64,000 bases of DNA, from positions 124,001-188,000 of the forward strand of contig NZ_SJPV01000012.1 of assembly GCF_007860135.1 (NCBI RefSeq). The letters are read 5' to 3'. The first letter of the stretch is position 1, and every line of letters starts with the position of its first letter. A model generated the notes under the pieces. The model was not told the DNA's origin, made no database searches, and was given only the letters and a program-made list of their open reading frames with translations. This DNA is from Novipirellula artificiosorum (GTDB lineage Bacteria; Planctomycetota; Planctomycetia; Pirellulales; Pirellulaceae). Shown here in pieces: positions 1 through 8,314 of this stretch. Position numbers and translations under genes: made by a program.

Positions 1-26
1 TTTGATGGCTGGATGTGGTGTGTGCG

Positions 27-1106
27 TTACTTTTCGACTTGGTGATGCGGACTTTCCAGCAGGTGTTTTCGAAGGAGGTCCTCACCGTAGTCGTTGCCCG
101 GCTCGCGAAAGACGGTATGAATATGGTTGACAGCACCGGAGTTGCGTCCGGGAGGGAAGTGGTTATCGAACTCGATGATGACGGTGGGGCCATGGATCCG
201 GTAGTAATAGGGCTTGCCTTCCTCTGTGCCAGCCCATGCGAAATGAATCTTTTCTAACCCGGCCGCTAAGATTCGATCCATTTGGATGTGGGCAATGTTG
301 TGTTCGAAATTGTGAACGTATTCGTTGATCAGAGACATCAAGAGGCGGCGCTGGGCGGCGTTAAGATCAGATGCCGGCAAGCCAGTTGGCGTCTTCAATT
401 GGTCGCCGCGTGTCGGACCGGTGATCACGTCACGGGGAGCCACGTTGCCAATGATCGCTTTGGCACGCTGTTTCTCGTTAAGGGATGCGAAGAGCTGCTT
501 CCCTTTTTCATCCTCCGCACTCTGAACTTTCCACCCCGAGTACGTTCCCTCGGGCAACCTGGCAGGGTCGGAACCCATGAATGTGGGGCGGACCGAAACT
601 TCATCCCCAATCACGGTGATATTCAACGCAAGGTGATGTCCGTCCAATTGCCAGCCCCACGAGCTGTCCTTCGCTGGATCGCCAAAGATCCCAATCCAGT
701 AAAGATCATGTCCAAACATGGGCGTATTGGTGGGGCGGCGTTTTTCAGCCAGGCTCTTGAGGATCTCATCAAGGTGCATGATCCCCGTCGTTTTGAGATA
801 GCCCTGGCTGCTTAAAGTGCTTTGAAGCAGTCGATGCGCTAGCGATCGTTGTTCGGGTGACATCTCCTTGAAACTGACACCCTCTCGCTTGAAGGAAGTC
901 GCCGGGAGATTGCTCCACGCCCGACGCTCCTGGTCGTCCAGGGTGAACGACGCTTGTTTTCGCAGTTCTGGGCTCAGACCCTCGAGGAAGCCAACCGCCG
1001 CCTGGCGAATTTCGGCTACGGGAGCCTTGGGTTGCTCCTTCTTCTCTTGAGCATTCGTGACCGTGACGCCGACTAAGAGGATCGCAGGGAGGGCGAATCG
1101 TTTCAT
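27..1106 (-). CDS. DUF3500 domain secreted protein
   Basis: A 359-residue protein with an N-terminal signal peptide (MKRFALPAILLVGVTVTNA) and then one long domain that I recognise as DUF3500. Visible family-like segments are a WGWQLDGHHLALN stretch near residue 155, YYYRIHGPTVIIEFDN near residue 305, and a C-terminal HIHTVFREPGNDYGEDLLRKH. The conserved histidines suggest metal binding or hydrolysis, but no reaction is established for the family. The ATG at 1106 has AAGGA about 10 bases upstream. The gene lies 47 bases downstream of the GHL15-like gene and probably shares its transcript. Family assignment is fairly sure; function is unknown. Confidence 0.8.
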   Translation of the reverse strand: MKRFALPAILLVGVTVTNAQEKKEQPKAPVAEIRQAAVGFLEGLSPELRKQASFTLDDQERRAWSNLPATSFKREGVSFKEMSPEQRSLAHRLLQSTLSSQGYLKTTGIMHLDEILKSLAEKRRPTNTPMFGHDLYWIGIFGDPAKDSSWGWQLDGHHLALNITVIGDEVSVRPTFMGSDPARLPEGTYSGWKVQSAEDEKGKQLFASLNEKQRAKAIIGNVAPRDVITGPTRGDQLKTPTGLPASDLNAAQRRLLMSLINEYVHNFEHNIAHIQMDRILAAGLEKIHFAWAGTEEGKPYYYRIHGPTVIIEFDNHFPPGRNSGAVNHIHTVFREPGNDYGEDLLRKHLLESPHHQVEK

Positions 1107-1153
1107 GTTCGATTTTCCTTACAGGAATTCGGGGAGTTGATGTCCAGGCAAAC

Positions 1154-2341
1154 TTATCGCCAAGTGATCTTAGCGTTTCCCGTTTCGGTATTGACCCAGA
1201 CGCTGGCATGCTCAAATTCGCGAGTGAACTCCCAGCCATCGGGTGTGGTTCGGTCGTAAGCACCTTTGGGTGGCCCGAGTGCTTTGCGCAACTCAGGAAA
1301 CTCATGTAAGGATCCTGACGACAAAGTCCATCCCCATCCGTATTGAAAGTAGGAATAGGGCTGGGCTCCGATCAGGTAACAGGCGAGGTAGTATTCCGCC
1401 CGTTCCTTGGCCAAAACGGGTTGATCACGTCTTGATCCCCGTCGACCTTGATCCTGACTCGCGCGCGGGTCGGATTCGACACCGATCCGAAAGATTGACA
1501 TCTTCCCGGCCTGGGCGATACGCAGCATGTCGTCCCAGTCTTGGAGCAGACTCTCTTTGCTCAGGAGTTTCTCGTTGTAGTGCTCGAACATGCTGGCATC
1601 CATCACGGGGAAAGCATCCTTAGCAATGTCTTGGTTGGCATTGTTGCCGAGAAGGATCTTGTCCGGGCCCATTTTCCGCTTGAGCAAGGCCATCATTTCG
1701 CCCATCGCCTTTTGAACATCCTCGCTCTTGTCTGCACGAAGCCAGGCAAAACCATGCATTTGATCGATAAATGCCCCATCGCAGCCGGATTCGGCAACGC
1801 CCTTGGCAACGGTAGTCGACCACCATTCACGAAGTTCAGGATTGAGAACGTCAAAGAAGAAAACATTGCGTCGATGAGCCAGCTCTGCTGTTTTCGGATC
1901 AACGATTAGAAAACTCTTTAGCTTCGGATGCTCGTCGATCTTGTTCCGCGTGAACGCTTGATTGTAAGAGGTAAAGGGCCATGCATATGCCGAGTTGAAG
2001 TAGAACAGCACCTTCATGTCCGGCTTGATCTTTTTAAAGGCCGCGGCCTCATGCTTGGCCCCCAACTCGGCGGCACCGAGTGGGGTGCGTCCATGCGATT
2101 TTTCAATGCAGAGGAAATCCGTTCGCTCAGCAATGAACTCAACTTCCTCAGGTTCCAGCAACCGTGTCGTATCACCGAACATGTAATACATGGGCGTGGT
2201 ATCCCAGCTGAACTTTGGATAAAAGTCCTTTGGCACGAATCGACTGCCATCACTATTGAGGTAGTGCTGACCTAGCAAAACCGACGGAAGCCCCGCACCG
2301 ACGACGAAAGATAAAACTCCAACAATCACTCGTTTATTCAT
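1154..2341 (-). CDS. putative glycoside hydrolase, GHL15-like TIM barrel
   Basis: A 395-residue exported protein with a signal peptide at residues 1-24. The body resembles the hypothetical glycoside hydrolase-like families (GHL15 type) common in planctomycetes. Alpha/beta-barrel landmarks are visible: KVLFYFNSAYAWPF, then FFFDVLNPELREWW, GCDGAFIDQMHGFAW with a likely catalytic-face Asp, KILLGNNAN, and DASMFEHYNEKLLS with a Glu at the next strand end. Which acids are catalytic is a guess. A GGAAG motif precedes the ATG. It stands 325 bases downstream of the RND operon and just before the DUF3500 gene, at the end of the carbohydrate locus. The substrate is unknown. Confidence 0.65.
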   Translation of the reverse strand: MNKRVIVGVLSFVVGAGLPSVLLGQHYLNSDGSRFVPKDFYPKFSWDTTPMYYMFGDTTRLLEPEEVEFIAERTDFLCIEKSHGRTPLGAAELGAKHEAAAFKKIKPDMKVLFYFNSAYAWPFTSYNQAFTRNKIDEHPKLKSFLIVDPKTAELAHRRNVFFFDVLNPELREWWSTTVAKGVAESGCDGAFIDQMHGFAWLRADKSEDVQKAMGEMMALLKRKMGPDKILLGNNANQDIAKDAFPVMDASMFEHYNEKLLSKESLLQDWDDMLRIAQAGKMSIFRIGVESDPRASQDQGRRGSRRDQPVLAKERAEYYLACYLIGAQPYSYFQYGWGWTLSSGSLHEFPELRKALGPPKGAYDRTTPDGWEFTREFEHASVWVNTETGNAKITWR

Positions 2342-2666
2342 GGCTCTTCCGCAGAATCGGTGGATGAAAGTCGTCGGGTGTCACTTGACGTCTCGGTCGA
2401 TAGCGTGCCAATGGCGCGAGCAGCCTGAGCGAGACTTTCCTCGTCAAGGCTGCTTTTCAAGCTCATTGGACACAAGAGCCTATGCCTTCGAAAATCCAAA
2501 GTCAAACCGGTGGTGACTTTTGAACCGGGTGTATTCGCCGAAAATATTGGGTTTTGCGAGGTCAGAATCGCGGAACGGACGGGAGCTTGCCCACCGATTC
2601 TGCTGACGAGCCCAAAAAGGAGACATTCGGATGGTCACAACTGCAACTGGATTTTGCCTCGCGCTC
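2342..2666. other. intergenic region, no gene seen
   Basis: This 325-base gap separates the RND permease stop from the start of the GHL15-like gene. Both strands have only short frames without family resemblance. It should hold the promoter of the GHL15-DUF3500 pair. One imperfect hairpin is visible at 2419-2454 (arms AGCAGCCT and AAGGCTGCT) followed by four T on the plus strand. No plus-strand gene precedes it, so I do not call it a terminator. Confidence 0.5.
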
Positions 2667-5600
2667 TCAGTTCGAAGCTGAAATTGTCGGAGTCTGTTTG
2701 CGACCATCCGTAAGGAGAGATCGCAATTTGCCTGGAATACTCAGCACTAACGATTCGATGTCGTCTAAAACCGTGTAGACAACGGGGATAACCAGCAAGG
2801 TTAGCACCGTCGAGGTGATCATGCCGCCGACGATGCAAGCTCCCATCGGCGATCGCGTTTCCGCTCCTTCGCCCAGCCCCATCGCTGCAGGCAACATGCC
2901 CATGATCGTCGAACATGTGGTCATCAGAATCGGTCGCAATCGGATCGGGCCGGCTTCAAGCACGGCCACGTTTCTTTCTCGCCCTTGAGACCTAAGTTGA
3001 TTGGTGTAGTCGATCAACAAAATTGCGTTCTTCGTTACCAAGCCCATCAACATGATGATGCCAATCAACGAGAAAATGCTAATACTTTGGTTTGTGATCA
3101 ACAAAGCCCCTAAGGCTCCGGTGATCGAAAGCGGCAGGGTGACCATGATTGTCAGCGGGTGCAATAGGCTTTCAAACTGAGCCGCTAAGACCATGTAAAT
3201 CAGAAGCACGGCCAGCCCCATGCTGACACCGATACTTGCAAAGGATTCTCCCATGTTCTCCGCTTCTCCGGAGAATCTTGTGGTAACGCCCGGCGGTAAA
3301 CCGATTCGAGATTCGATTTCGCCGGTGTTTCTAACGGCATCGCCCAGCATCATCCCAGGCGGGAGACTTGCGTTGATCGTGATCTGACGCATGCGGTCGA
3401 TCCGATCGACTTGAACGGGGCCGAGACGATCTTCCGAATCGACCACGTTACGAATCTCGATTAGCTCTCCGGTGTCTGTTCTCACCGGAATGGAAAGAAC
3501 GCTGTCCGTGCGGTCGCGGTCCTGTTGCACCAGACGCATGCGAACGTCAAATGTCTCGCCATCGCTTTCAAAAGTCGTGACATCGACTCCGCCAACGAGA
3601 GCATAAATCGCGTTCCCAACGTCCTGAGTCGAAACGCCCATGAATTGGGCTTTCTTGCGATTGGGATGGATTTCCAGTTCAGGTTTGGCGTCGTCCCAGG
3701 TGGAATTGACTTCGATTAACCCGACCTTCGCCAACTCCTCCTCCATTTGCTTGGAAAAGACGACGATTTCGTCTTGCTTGGTGCCGCAGATCACATATTG
3801 GTACACCGCCGTGCTGACACCGCTGGCGGAAACTCGCGGAACGATCTCGACGCTGGTTTTCAAGTGCTTTAGATCATGAAGCTTCTCACGAGCCCTATCC
3901 ATGATCTCGAATTGACTGAGCGAACGATCTTTTTTGCCGGTAAGTTTGACCAACACCGTGGCGACGTTGACGCGTTCTTCGACACCGGCACCAATCGTGG
4001 TGAAGATATCGACGACTGCCGGCAACGACACCAGTCGGCGTTCGATTTCTTGCAACAAGTGATCGCTTGCCGTGATCGATGTGCCCACAGCGGCTTCGAT
4101 GTGAATATTGAACTGGTCTTCATCAGCCTGCGGAACGAACTCGTCGCCCAAGAACTGCGCGATGTAAAGACTGGAAGCGAAAAACGCGATCGCTCCGCCA
4201 ATCACAAACCAGCGGACTCCGATCGAAACACCGGGAAGCGTAAAACGACCTCCCAGCGAAATTCGAGGTAGGAGTTTGAGTTTCGAATTGATTGCGATGT
4301 CAAGGATACGGCGATAAAGCTTCTCCGTTCCTCCTAGGATGCTCTCAACGAAACGAAAGAGAAAACCGTGGCTCTTCGATACCACCAGGACGCGTCCGCA
4401 TAGCATTGGTGATAAGGTGACCGCCATCACGGTCGAGATGAACACCGCAGCGGTCACGGTCAAGCCAAACTCGAAGAAAAACTGCCCGACCAGTCCTTCC
4501 ATGAACGCCACCGGGATGAACACGGCTGCGATGGCAAGTGAAGTCACGATCACCGCGAAGCCGATTTCGTTGATCGCCATGCGTGCGGCTACGATCCGTG
4601 GATGACCGGCTTCCATGTGCCGATAGGTGTTCTCCAGTACCACAATTGAATCGTCGATAATCATCCCGACAGAAATCGTCAGAGCCAACATCGTCATCAT
4701 ATTGGCGGTAAAACCCATCGCGTACATGAAGGCATACGTTCCGATGATCGTTGTCGGAATCGTACAGGCCGCAACGAATGAACCGCGAAGAGAACGAAGA
4801 AACAGAAAGATCACCAGCACGGCCAATGCGGCACCACGCATCAATTCGCCTTCGGCCTCCTCAATACTGGCGTTAACGAAGACGGAATTGTCTTGAGCAA
4901 TCGTGAGCGTGACTTGTTCCTCGGCGACGGATTGACGAATCTCGTCCAGTCGTGCTTTTACGGTATGGGCAACCGCAACCATGTTGGTGCCAGATTGTGG
5001 TCGAACTTGCAAACAAACCGCCAACTGCCCGTTGAGCCGTGCGATGCCACGACAATCCTCCATGCCGTCTTCGACGTAGCCAACGTCGCTGAGTCGAACC
5101 ATGCGCTGGCCGTCACGTTTGACGATGATGTCAGCAAAATCCGCAACCTTTTCCAGCTTGCCCTTGGTCTTAACAATGATCTCGCGGTTGCCGGTTTCCA
5201 CGCGGCCTCCGGGCGGCTCCAGGTTTTCCTGTCGCAAGACATTGATCACGTCCTGAGCGGTCAGATGGTGCGAACGGAGGTCGTCGGCGCGTAACCAGAT
5301 ACGAATCTCACGGTCGCGATCACCGACCATGCGAATATTGCCGACGCCAGGAATCGTTTCGATCAATGGCTTGATTCTCTCGTCAGCAATCCGTGTCAGT
5401 CGGGACACCGACAACGGCCCGGCGACTAGGATCGACATGATCGGTTGGACATCCAGATCCAGTTTTTCGACCGTCGGTTCCTCTATTTCGCTAGGAAGAT
5501 CACGACGAATCAGCGAGATTTTGTCTCGCACGTCTTGTGCTTTGACGTCAACGTCCTCTTCCAGCTCGAATTCGATGAAGACCTGGGTGATCCCTTCCAA

Positions 5601-5852
5601 ACTTTGGCTTCGCAGCGTATCAATTCCGCTGATCGTGCCAACCGATTCTTCTATTTTGTCGGCGATATCACGGTCCATGGTCTCCGGTGCCATGCCAGGA
5701 TTGAGCACCGTGACGGTCACGACAGGAACATCGACATCGGGGAACATGTTCGACCCGATGCCCATGTAGGAAATGCCGCCAAAAACGATCAGCGCCAAGA
5801 CCGCCATCGTGGTCATGACCGGGCGGTTAATGCACAGCTCTGAGATTCTCAT
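2667..5852 (-). CDS. RND efflux permease (AcrB/HAE1 type)
   Basis: A 1061-residue inner-membrane transporter of the resistance-nodulation-division superfamily, expected to work as a proton-driven trimer with the adaptor encoded upstream and an outer-membrane channel not present here. The start MRISELCINRPVMTTM is the usual N-terminal amphipathic helix and TM1. The TM4 signature GMIIDDSIVVLENTYRHMEA carries the two proton-relay Asp residues near position 400. Length is normal and both periplasmic loop halves and 12 membrane segments appear complete. Its ATG overlaps the adaptor stop by four bases (5849-5852). Drug-type HAE1 is more likely than heavy-metal CusA, because the CusA Met pathway is not evident. 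Substrate unknown. Confidence 0.93.
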   Translation of the reverse strand: MRISELCINRPVMTTMAVLALIVFGGISYMGIGSNMFPDVDVPVVTVTVLNPGMAPETMDRDIADKIEESVGTISGIDTLRSQSLEGITQVFIEFELEEDVDVKAQDVRDKISLIRRDLPSEIEEPTVEKLDLDVQPIMSILVAGPLSVSRLTRIADERIKPLIETIPGVGNIRMVGDRDREIRIWLRADDLRSHHLTAQDVINVLRQENLEPPGGRVETGNREIIVKTKGKLEKVADFADIIVKRDGQRMVRLSDVGYVEDGMEDCRGIARLNGQLAVCLQVRPQSGTNMVAVAHTVKARLDEIRQSVAEEQVTLTIAQDNSVFVNASIEEAEGELMRGAALAVLVIFLFLRSLRGSFVAACTIPTTIIGTYAFMYAMGFTANMMTMLALTISVGMIIDDSIVVLENTYRHMEAGHPRIVAARMAINEIGFAVIVTSLAIAAVFIPVAFMEGLVGQFFFEFGLTVTAAVFISTVMAVTLSPMLCGRVLVVSKSHGFLFRFVESILGGTEKLYRRILDIAINSKLKLLPRISLGGRFTLPGVSIGVRWFVIGGAIAFFASSLYIAQFLGDEFVPQADEDQFNIHIEAAVGTSITASDHLLQEIERRLVSLPAVVDIFTTIGAGVEERVNVATVLVKLTGKKDRSLSQFEIMDRAREKLHDLKHLKTSVEIVPRVSASGVSTAVYQYVICGTKQDEIVVFSKQMEEELAKVGLIEVNSTWDDAKPELEIHPNRKKAQFMGVSTQDVGNAIYALVGGVDVTTFESDGETFDVRMRLVQQDRDRTDSVLSIPVRTDTGELIEIRNVVDSEDRLGPVQVDRIDRMRQITINASLPPGMMLGDAVRNTGEIESRIGLPPGVTTRFSGEAENMGESFASIGVSMGLAVLLIYMVLAAQFESLLHPLTIMVTLPLSITGALGALLITNQSISIFSLIGIIMLMGLVTKNAILLIDYTNQLRSQGRERNVAVLEAGPIRLRPILMTTCSTIMGMLPAAMGLGEGAETRSPMGACIVGGMITSTVLTLLVIPVVYTVLDDIESLVLSIPGKLRSLLTDGRKQTPTISASN

Positions 5853-7264
5853 TTGTGCATCGCTCCGTCCGTCGCCACCGTGACGGTTGCTTGCTCAGAC
5901 AAAGTGATGCCGTGCTGCTCAGATTTCATCCGAGACCGGATCATCAAGCCGTCGTTCAAAATCGCCGTCTGTCCATAAGCAACCCGCTGCCCTTCGTTCA
6001 GACCGGACAAGATTTCGTAGTGTTCGTGACTGCAAACGCCCAAGCGAATCTCTTGGCTGTGGACTTTCCCCTGATCAGCGCCTTGGCTATGGAACACAAA
6101 AACTACCGGACGCCCTTCCTGGAACGCGACGGCTGAGTACGGCACGGTCAACGTCGCCTTTGCAGAAGCAACCGGCAGAAAAACTCGAGCAAATCCGCCG
6201 GGTCTGAGCCTACCCTCGGTGTTGTCGATAGAAAGCCGAATCAAGAACGTACGAGTGTTGGAGTCGATCTCACCACCGATACGATCGATGATGCCTGCGA
6301 CCGGTTCGGTAAGCCCTTCGACAGCAATCTGGCCCGTGTCTCCAAGCTTGATTCCCGAAAAGAAACGCTCCGGAACGGCGACTTCGGCCTGCAAGACTCT
6401 GGCGTCGATCATATCAACGATCTCAGGGTCTTTCATTTCGATCAAACGATCACCGATATCGATGTAGCGGTGCGTGATGATGCCGTCATAGGGGGCCTGG
6501 ATCGTCATCTTGTTGAGCGTGTCCAGACGGCTCGCGACGTCGGCTTGAGCGACGGCAAGCTGAGCCTTGGCGACGTCGATCTGCTCCGGGGTCGGTCCCG
6601 CTAGAGCGATTTCCAACGATGCTTCCGCCCGTTCGACTTCGGCGCGAACACGTGCGGCTTCGGCAACCGCTTGATCATAGACCGACCTTGAGACTGCGTT
6701 TTGCGGTAGTAGTTTTTTGAACCGATCAACTGTGGCAATGGCGTATTCGGCCTGAGCCTTCTTCTCCGCCAGCGTGGCTCGCAACTGCACGATTTCTTCA
6801 TCGCGACGCCAGGAGAGTAAATCGGCAAGTTGCTTTTCCAGTAAGACGCACTGAGCCTTTGCGCCTTCAACGGCAAGTCGCTGTTCGGAATCCTTTAGTC
6901 GTACCAGTACATCGCCTTTCCTAACGATGCTACCGATGTCGATCACAAGCTGCATTGCTTCTGTGCTTTTTTTACAACCAAATTGTACGCGGCGATCCGA
7001 TTCGGCGATAAATTCAACCACGCCATTGACTTCAGCGACTATCGTTGTTTTTCGCACGGGAATTAAGGTCCCAACCAGTTCCAGGTCTTGGCTAACATCT
7101 CTGCGAGTGACAGTGGCAATATCGATTTCCGGCAACGAACTTGAGATGAGCGAGACATTCGCTGTCTCTGTATCCTGCTTGCTGTCTTCCGACGACGCCA
7201 GGGGCCGATTGCATCCGCCTGCTATCGCGATAAGCAACGATCCGATGCATCCGAGTCGTCGCAT
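5849..7264 (-). CDS. RND periplasmic adaptor (MFP/HlyD family), lipoprotein
   Basis: Membrane-fusion protein linking the RND permease to an outer-membrane channel. Its regions are a lipoprotein-like signal (RRLGCIGSLLIAIAGGC, lipid Cys at residue 18 of this start), a barrel-sandwich hybrid half, a long Ala/Glu/Lys coiled-coil hairpin at about residues 110-215, the second half (APYDGIITHRYIDIGD), and beta-barrel and membrane-proximal domains. I chose ATG 7264 because AGGA lies nine bases upstream and it gives a compact lipoprotein signal. An in-frame ATG at 7309 overlaps the tetR stop as ATGA and is the alternative, adding 15 residues. Middle gene of the tetR-adaptor-permease operon. Confidence 0.9.
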   Translation of the reverse strand: MRRLGCIGSLLIAIAGGCNRPLASSEDSKQDTETANVSLISSSLPEIDIATVTRRDVSQDLELVGTLIPVRKTTIVAEVNGVVEFIAESDRRVQFGCKKSTEAMQLVIDIGSIVRKGDVLVRLKDSEQRLAVEGAKAQCVLLEKQLADLLSWRRDEEIVQLRATLAEKKAQAEYAIATVDRFKKLLPQNAVSRSVYDQAVAEAARVRAEVERAEASLEIALAGPTPEQIDVAKAQLAVAQADVASRLDTLNKMTIQAPYDGIITHRYIDIGDRLIEMKDPEIVDMIDARVLQAEVAVPERFFSGIKLGDTGQIAVEGLTEPVAGIIDRIGGEIDSNTRTFLIRLSIDNTEGRLRPGGFARVFLPVASAKATLTVPYSAVAFQEGRPVVFVFHSQGADQGKVHSQEIRLGVCSHEHYEILSGLNEGQRVAYGQTAILNDGLMIRSRMKSEQHGITLSEQATVTVATDGAMHK

Positions 7265-7305
7265 CGATTGAATTCCTATGCCAAGTTGTGCTGTTTCGTT
7301 TTGCA

Positions 7306-7956
7306 TCATTGAGCCCCATCTTGTTCCAGACCCCGCAAAAAGACATCAACTGAAATTTCCATAAACTCCACAAGACTCTTTGACCACTCGAAAGACTCCG
7401 CATAGCAGTACATGTTCACGACGCCGCGTAACATTGCGATGAAGCAATACATCAAGTCGCGACTGGAAACGGAGTGTCCGCAGGCGGTCTGCTGGAAATT
7501 CTCAAACTGTGTCGTGAGTATTTCGAGCTGTTCGCGGTGTTGTGCGAGGTGATGCTCGGGAATGGAACCTTGAAACTCCGAACGTGCGAGAATGGCGATT
7601 TCTAGGCACGAAGGGTTTTGGGCATGGAACTCTGCAAACCGAATGGCAATCGATCGCAAATGATCGCGATAGTCTTCCGACGGTTGTTTAAGCCCATCGT
7701 TGATGTGCTTGATGAGCCGGCCGTCCACTTCTCTAGAGACGGCCCAGAACAACTCTTCTTTGGTGCCGTAACTTCGGTAAACCGTCCCCTTGCCAACCGA
7801 TGCGAGATTCGCGACCTCCTGGACATCTGTCCCGCGAAAGCCGTTTTGGGCAAACGTTTCGATTGCAGCCTCGAGAATGCACTTCCGCTTGGGATCGGTC
7901 TCGATTTCCGCGGAAAACAGCGCCTCTTCGGCACGGTTTGGTGCATTGTTTTGCAT
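7306..7956 (-). CDS. TetR/AcrR-family repressor of the RND operon
   Basis: A 216-residue regulator with an N-terminal helix-turn-helix (AIETFAQNGFRGTDVQEVAN followed by VGKGTVYRSYGTKEELF) and a helical ligand-binding domain typical of TetR proteins. It is the first gene of the efflux operon. The adaptor frame (from an in-frame ATG at 7309) and then the permease follow with four-base overlaps, so the repressor probably controls its own operon. The open frame reaches back to a TTG at 8043, but that stretch covers a good promoter and a perfect 18-bp palindrome, so ATG 7956 is the better start. The inducer is unknown. Confidence 0.88.
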   Translation of the reverse strand: MQNNAPNRAEEALFSAEIETDPKRKCILEAAIETFAQNGFRGTDVQEVANLASVGKGTVYRSYGTKEELFWAVSREVDGRLIKHINDGLKQPSEDYRDHLRSIAIRFAEFHAQNPSCLEIAILARSEFQGSIPEHHLAQHREQLEILTTQFENFQQTACGHSVSSRDLMYCFIAMLRGVVNMYCYAESFEWSKSLVEFMEISVDVFLRGLEQDGAQ

Positions 7957-7988
7957 GGGTGTGGTGTTTTCCTGCGCCGAGTCATTGC

Positions 7989-8006
7989 GGACGGACGCGT
8001 CCGTCC
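7989..8006. promoter_or_regulatory. candidate TetR operator, perfect 18-bp palindrome
   Basis: The sequence GGACGGACGCGTCCGTCC equals its own reverse complement. It lies 33 bases upstream of the tetR ATG and begins 9 bases downstream of a predicted -10 box, so a dimeric repressor bound here would block transcription start. Size and symmetry fit TetR-family operators. Assignment to this TetR is inference from position. Confidence 0.6.
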
Positions 8007-8014
8007 ATTTGCTA

Positions 8015-8043
8015 AGTGTATTTTTGGAACGCCCAGATTGCAA
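8015..8043 (-). promoter_or_regulatory. sigma70-like promoter of tetR-RND operon
   Basis: On the minus strand TTGCAA (8043-8038) and TACACT (8020-8015) are separated by exactly 17 bases. Each matches four of six consensus positions. The predicted start point falls at or just before the palindrome at 7989-8006. Confidence 0.45.
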
Positions 8044-8156
8044 GAGAAGCTTCTAATTTTCTTTGCTGAAGAACGCACGTCGCAGGTTCTGCAGTAGCCT
8101 TCACGCTGTCACGGGGCGCCCAGAATGAGACCTGCCGCACTTTTGGTGAAGGCCAA

Positions 8157-8300
8157 TTACCTTGAATAGGTGACCAACGCTCTTTCCCAGGCAAATGTCG
8201 GAGCCACTCGTGGAAACATTGCTGTCAGCTTGCGTGTCTCTTCGGCACGGCATCGCGTCGCGGCCGCCAACAGCAATAAAACAATCAATTGGCGTTTCAT
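8157..8300 (-). pseudogene. remnant: signal peptide plus 28 residues of a secreted protein
   Basis: A 47-codon frame starts MKRQLIVLLLLAAATRCRAE, a convincing export signal, then runs AFPRVAP-like sequence to an early TAA. It begins 14 bases after the sulfatase stop, the spacing expected of a next gene in the operon, but no mature domain follows and the other frames lack a recognisable continuation. I read it as the 5' stub of a decayed secreted enzyme gene. A genuine short secreted peptide is possible. Confidence 0.35.
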
Positions 8301-8314
8301 CTTCCGTTCTGCCG

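Noticed and set aside
2419..2454. Hairpin followed by four T
   Set aside because: No plus-strand gene ends upstream, so a terminator call has no support.
7957..8043. TTG-initiated extension of TetR
   Set aside because: It would place a promoter and an 18-bp perfect palindrome within the coding sequence. ATG 7956 gives a normal TetR length.
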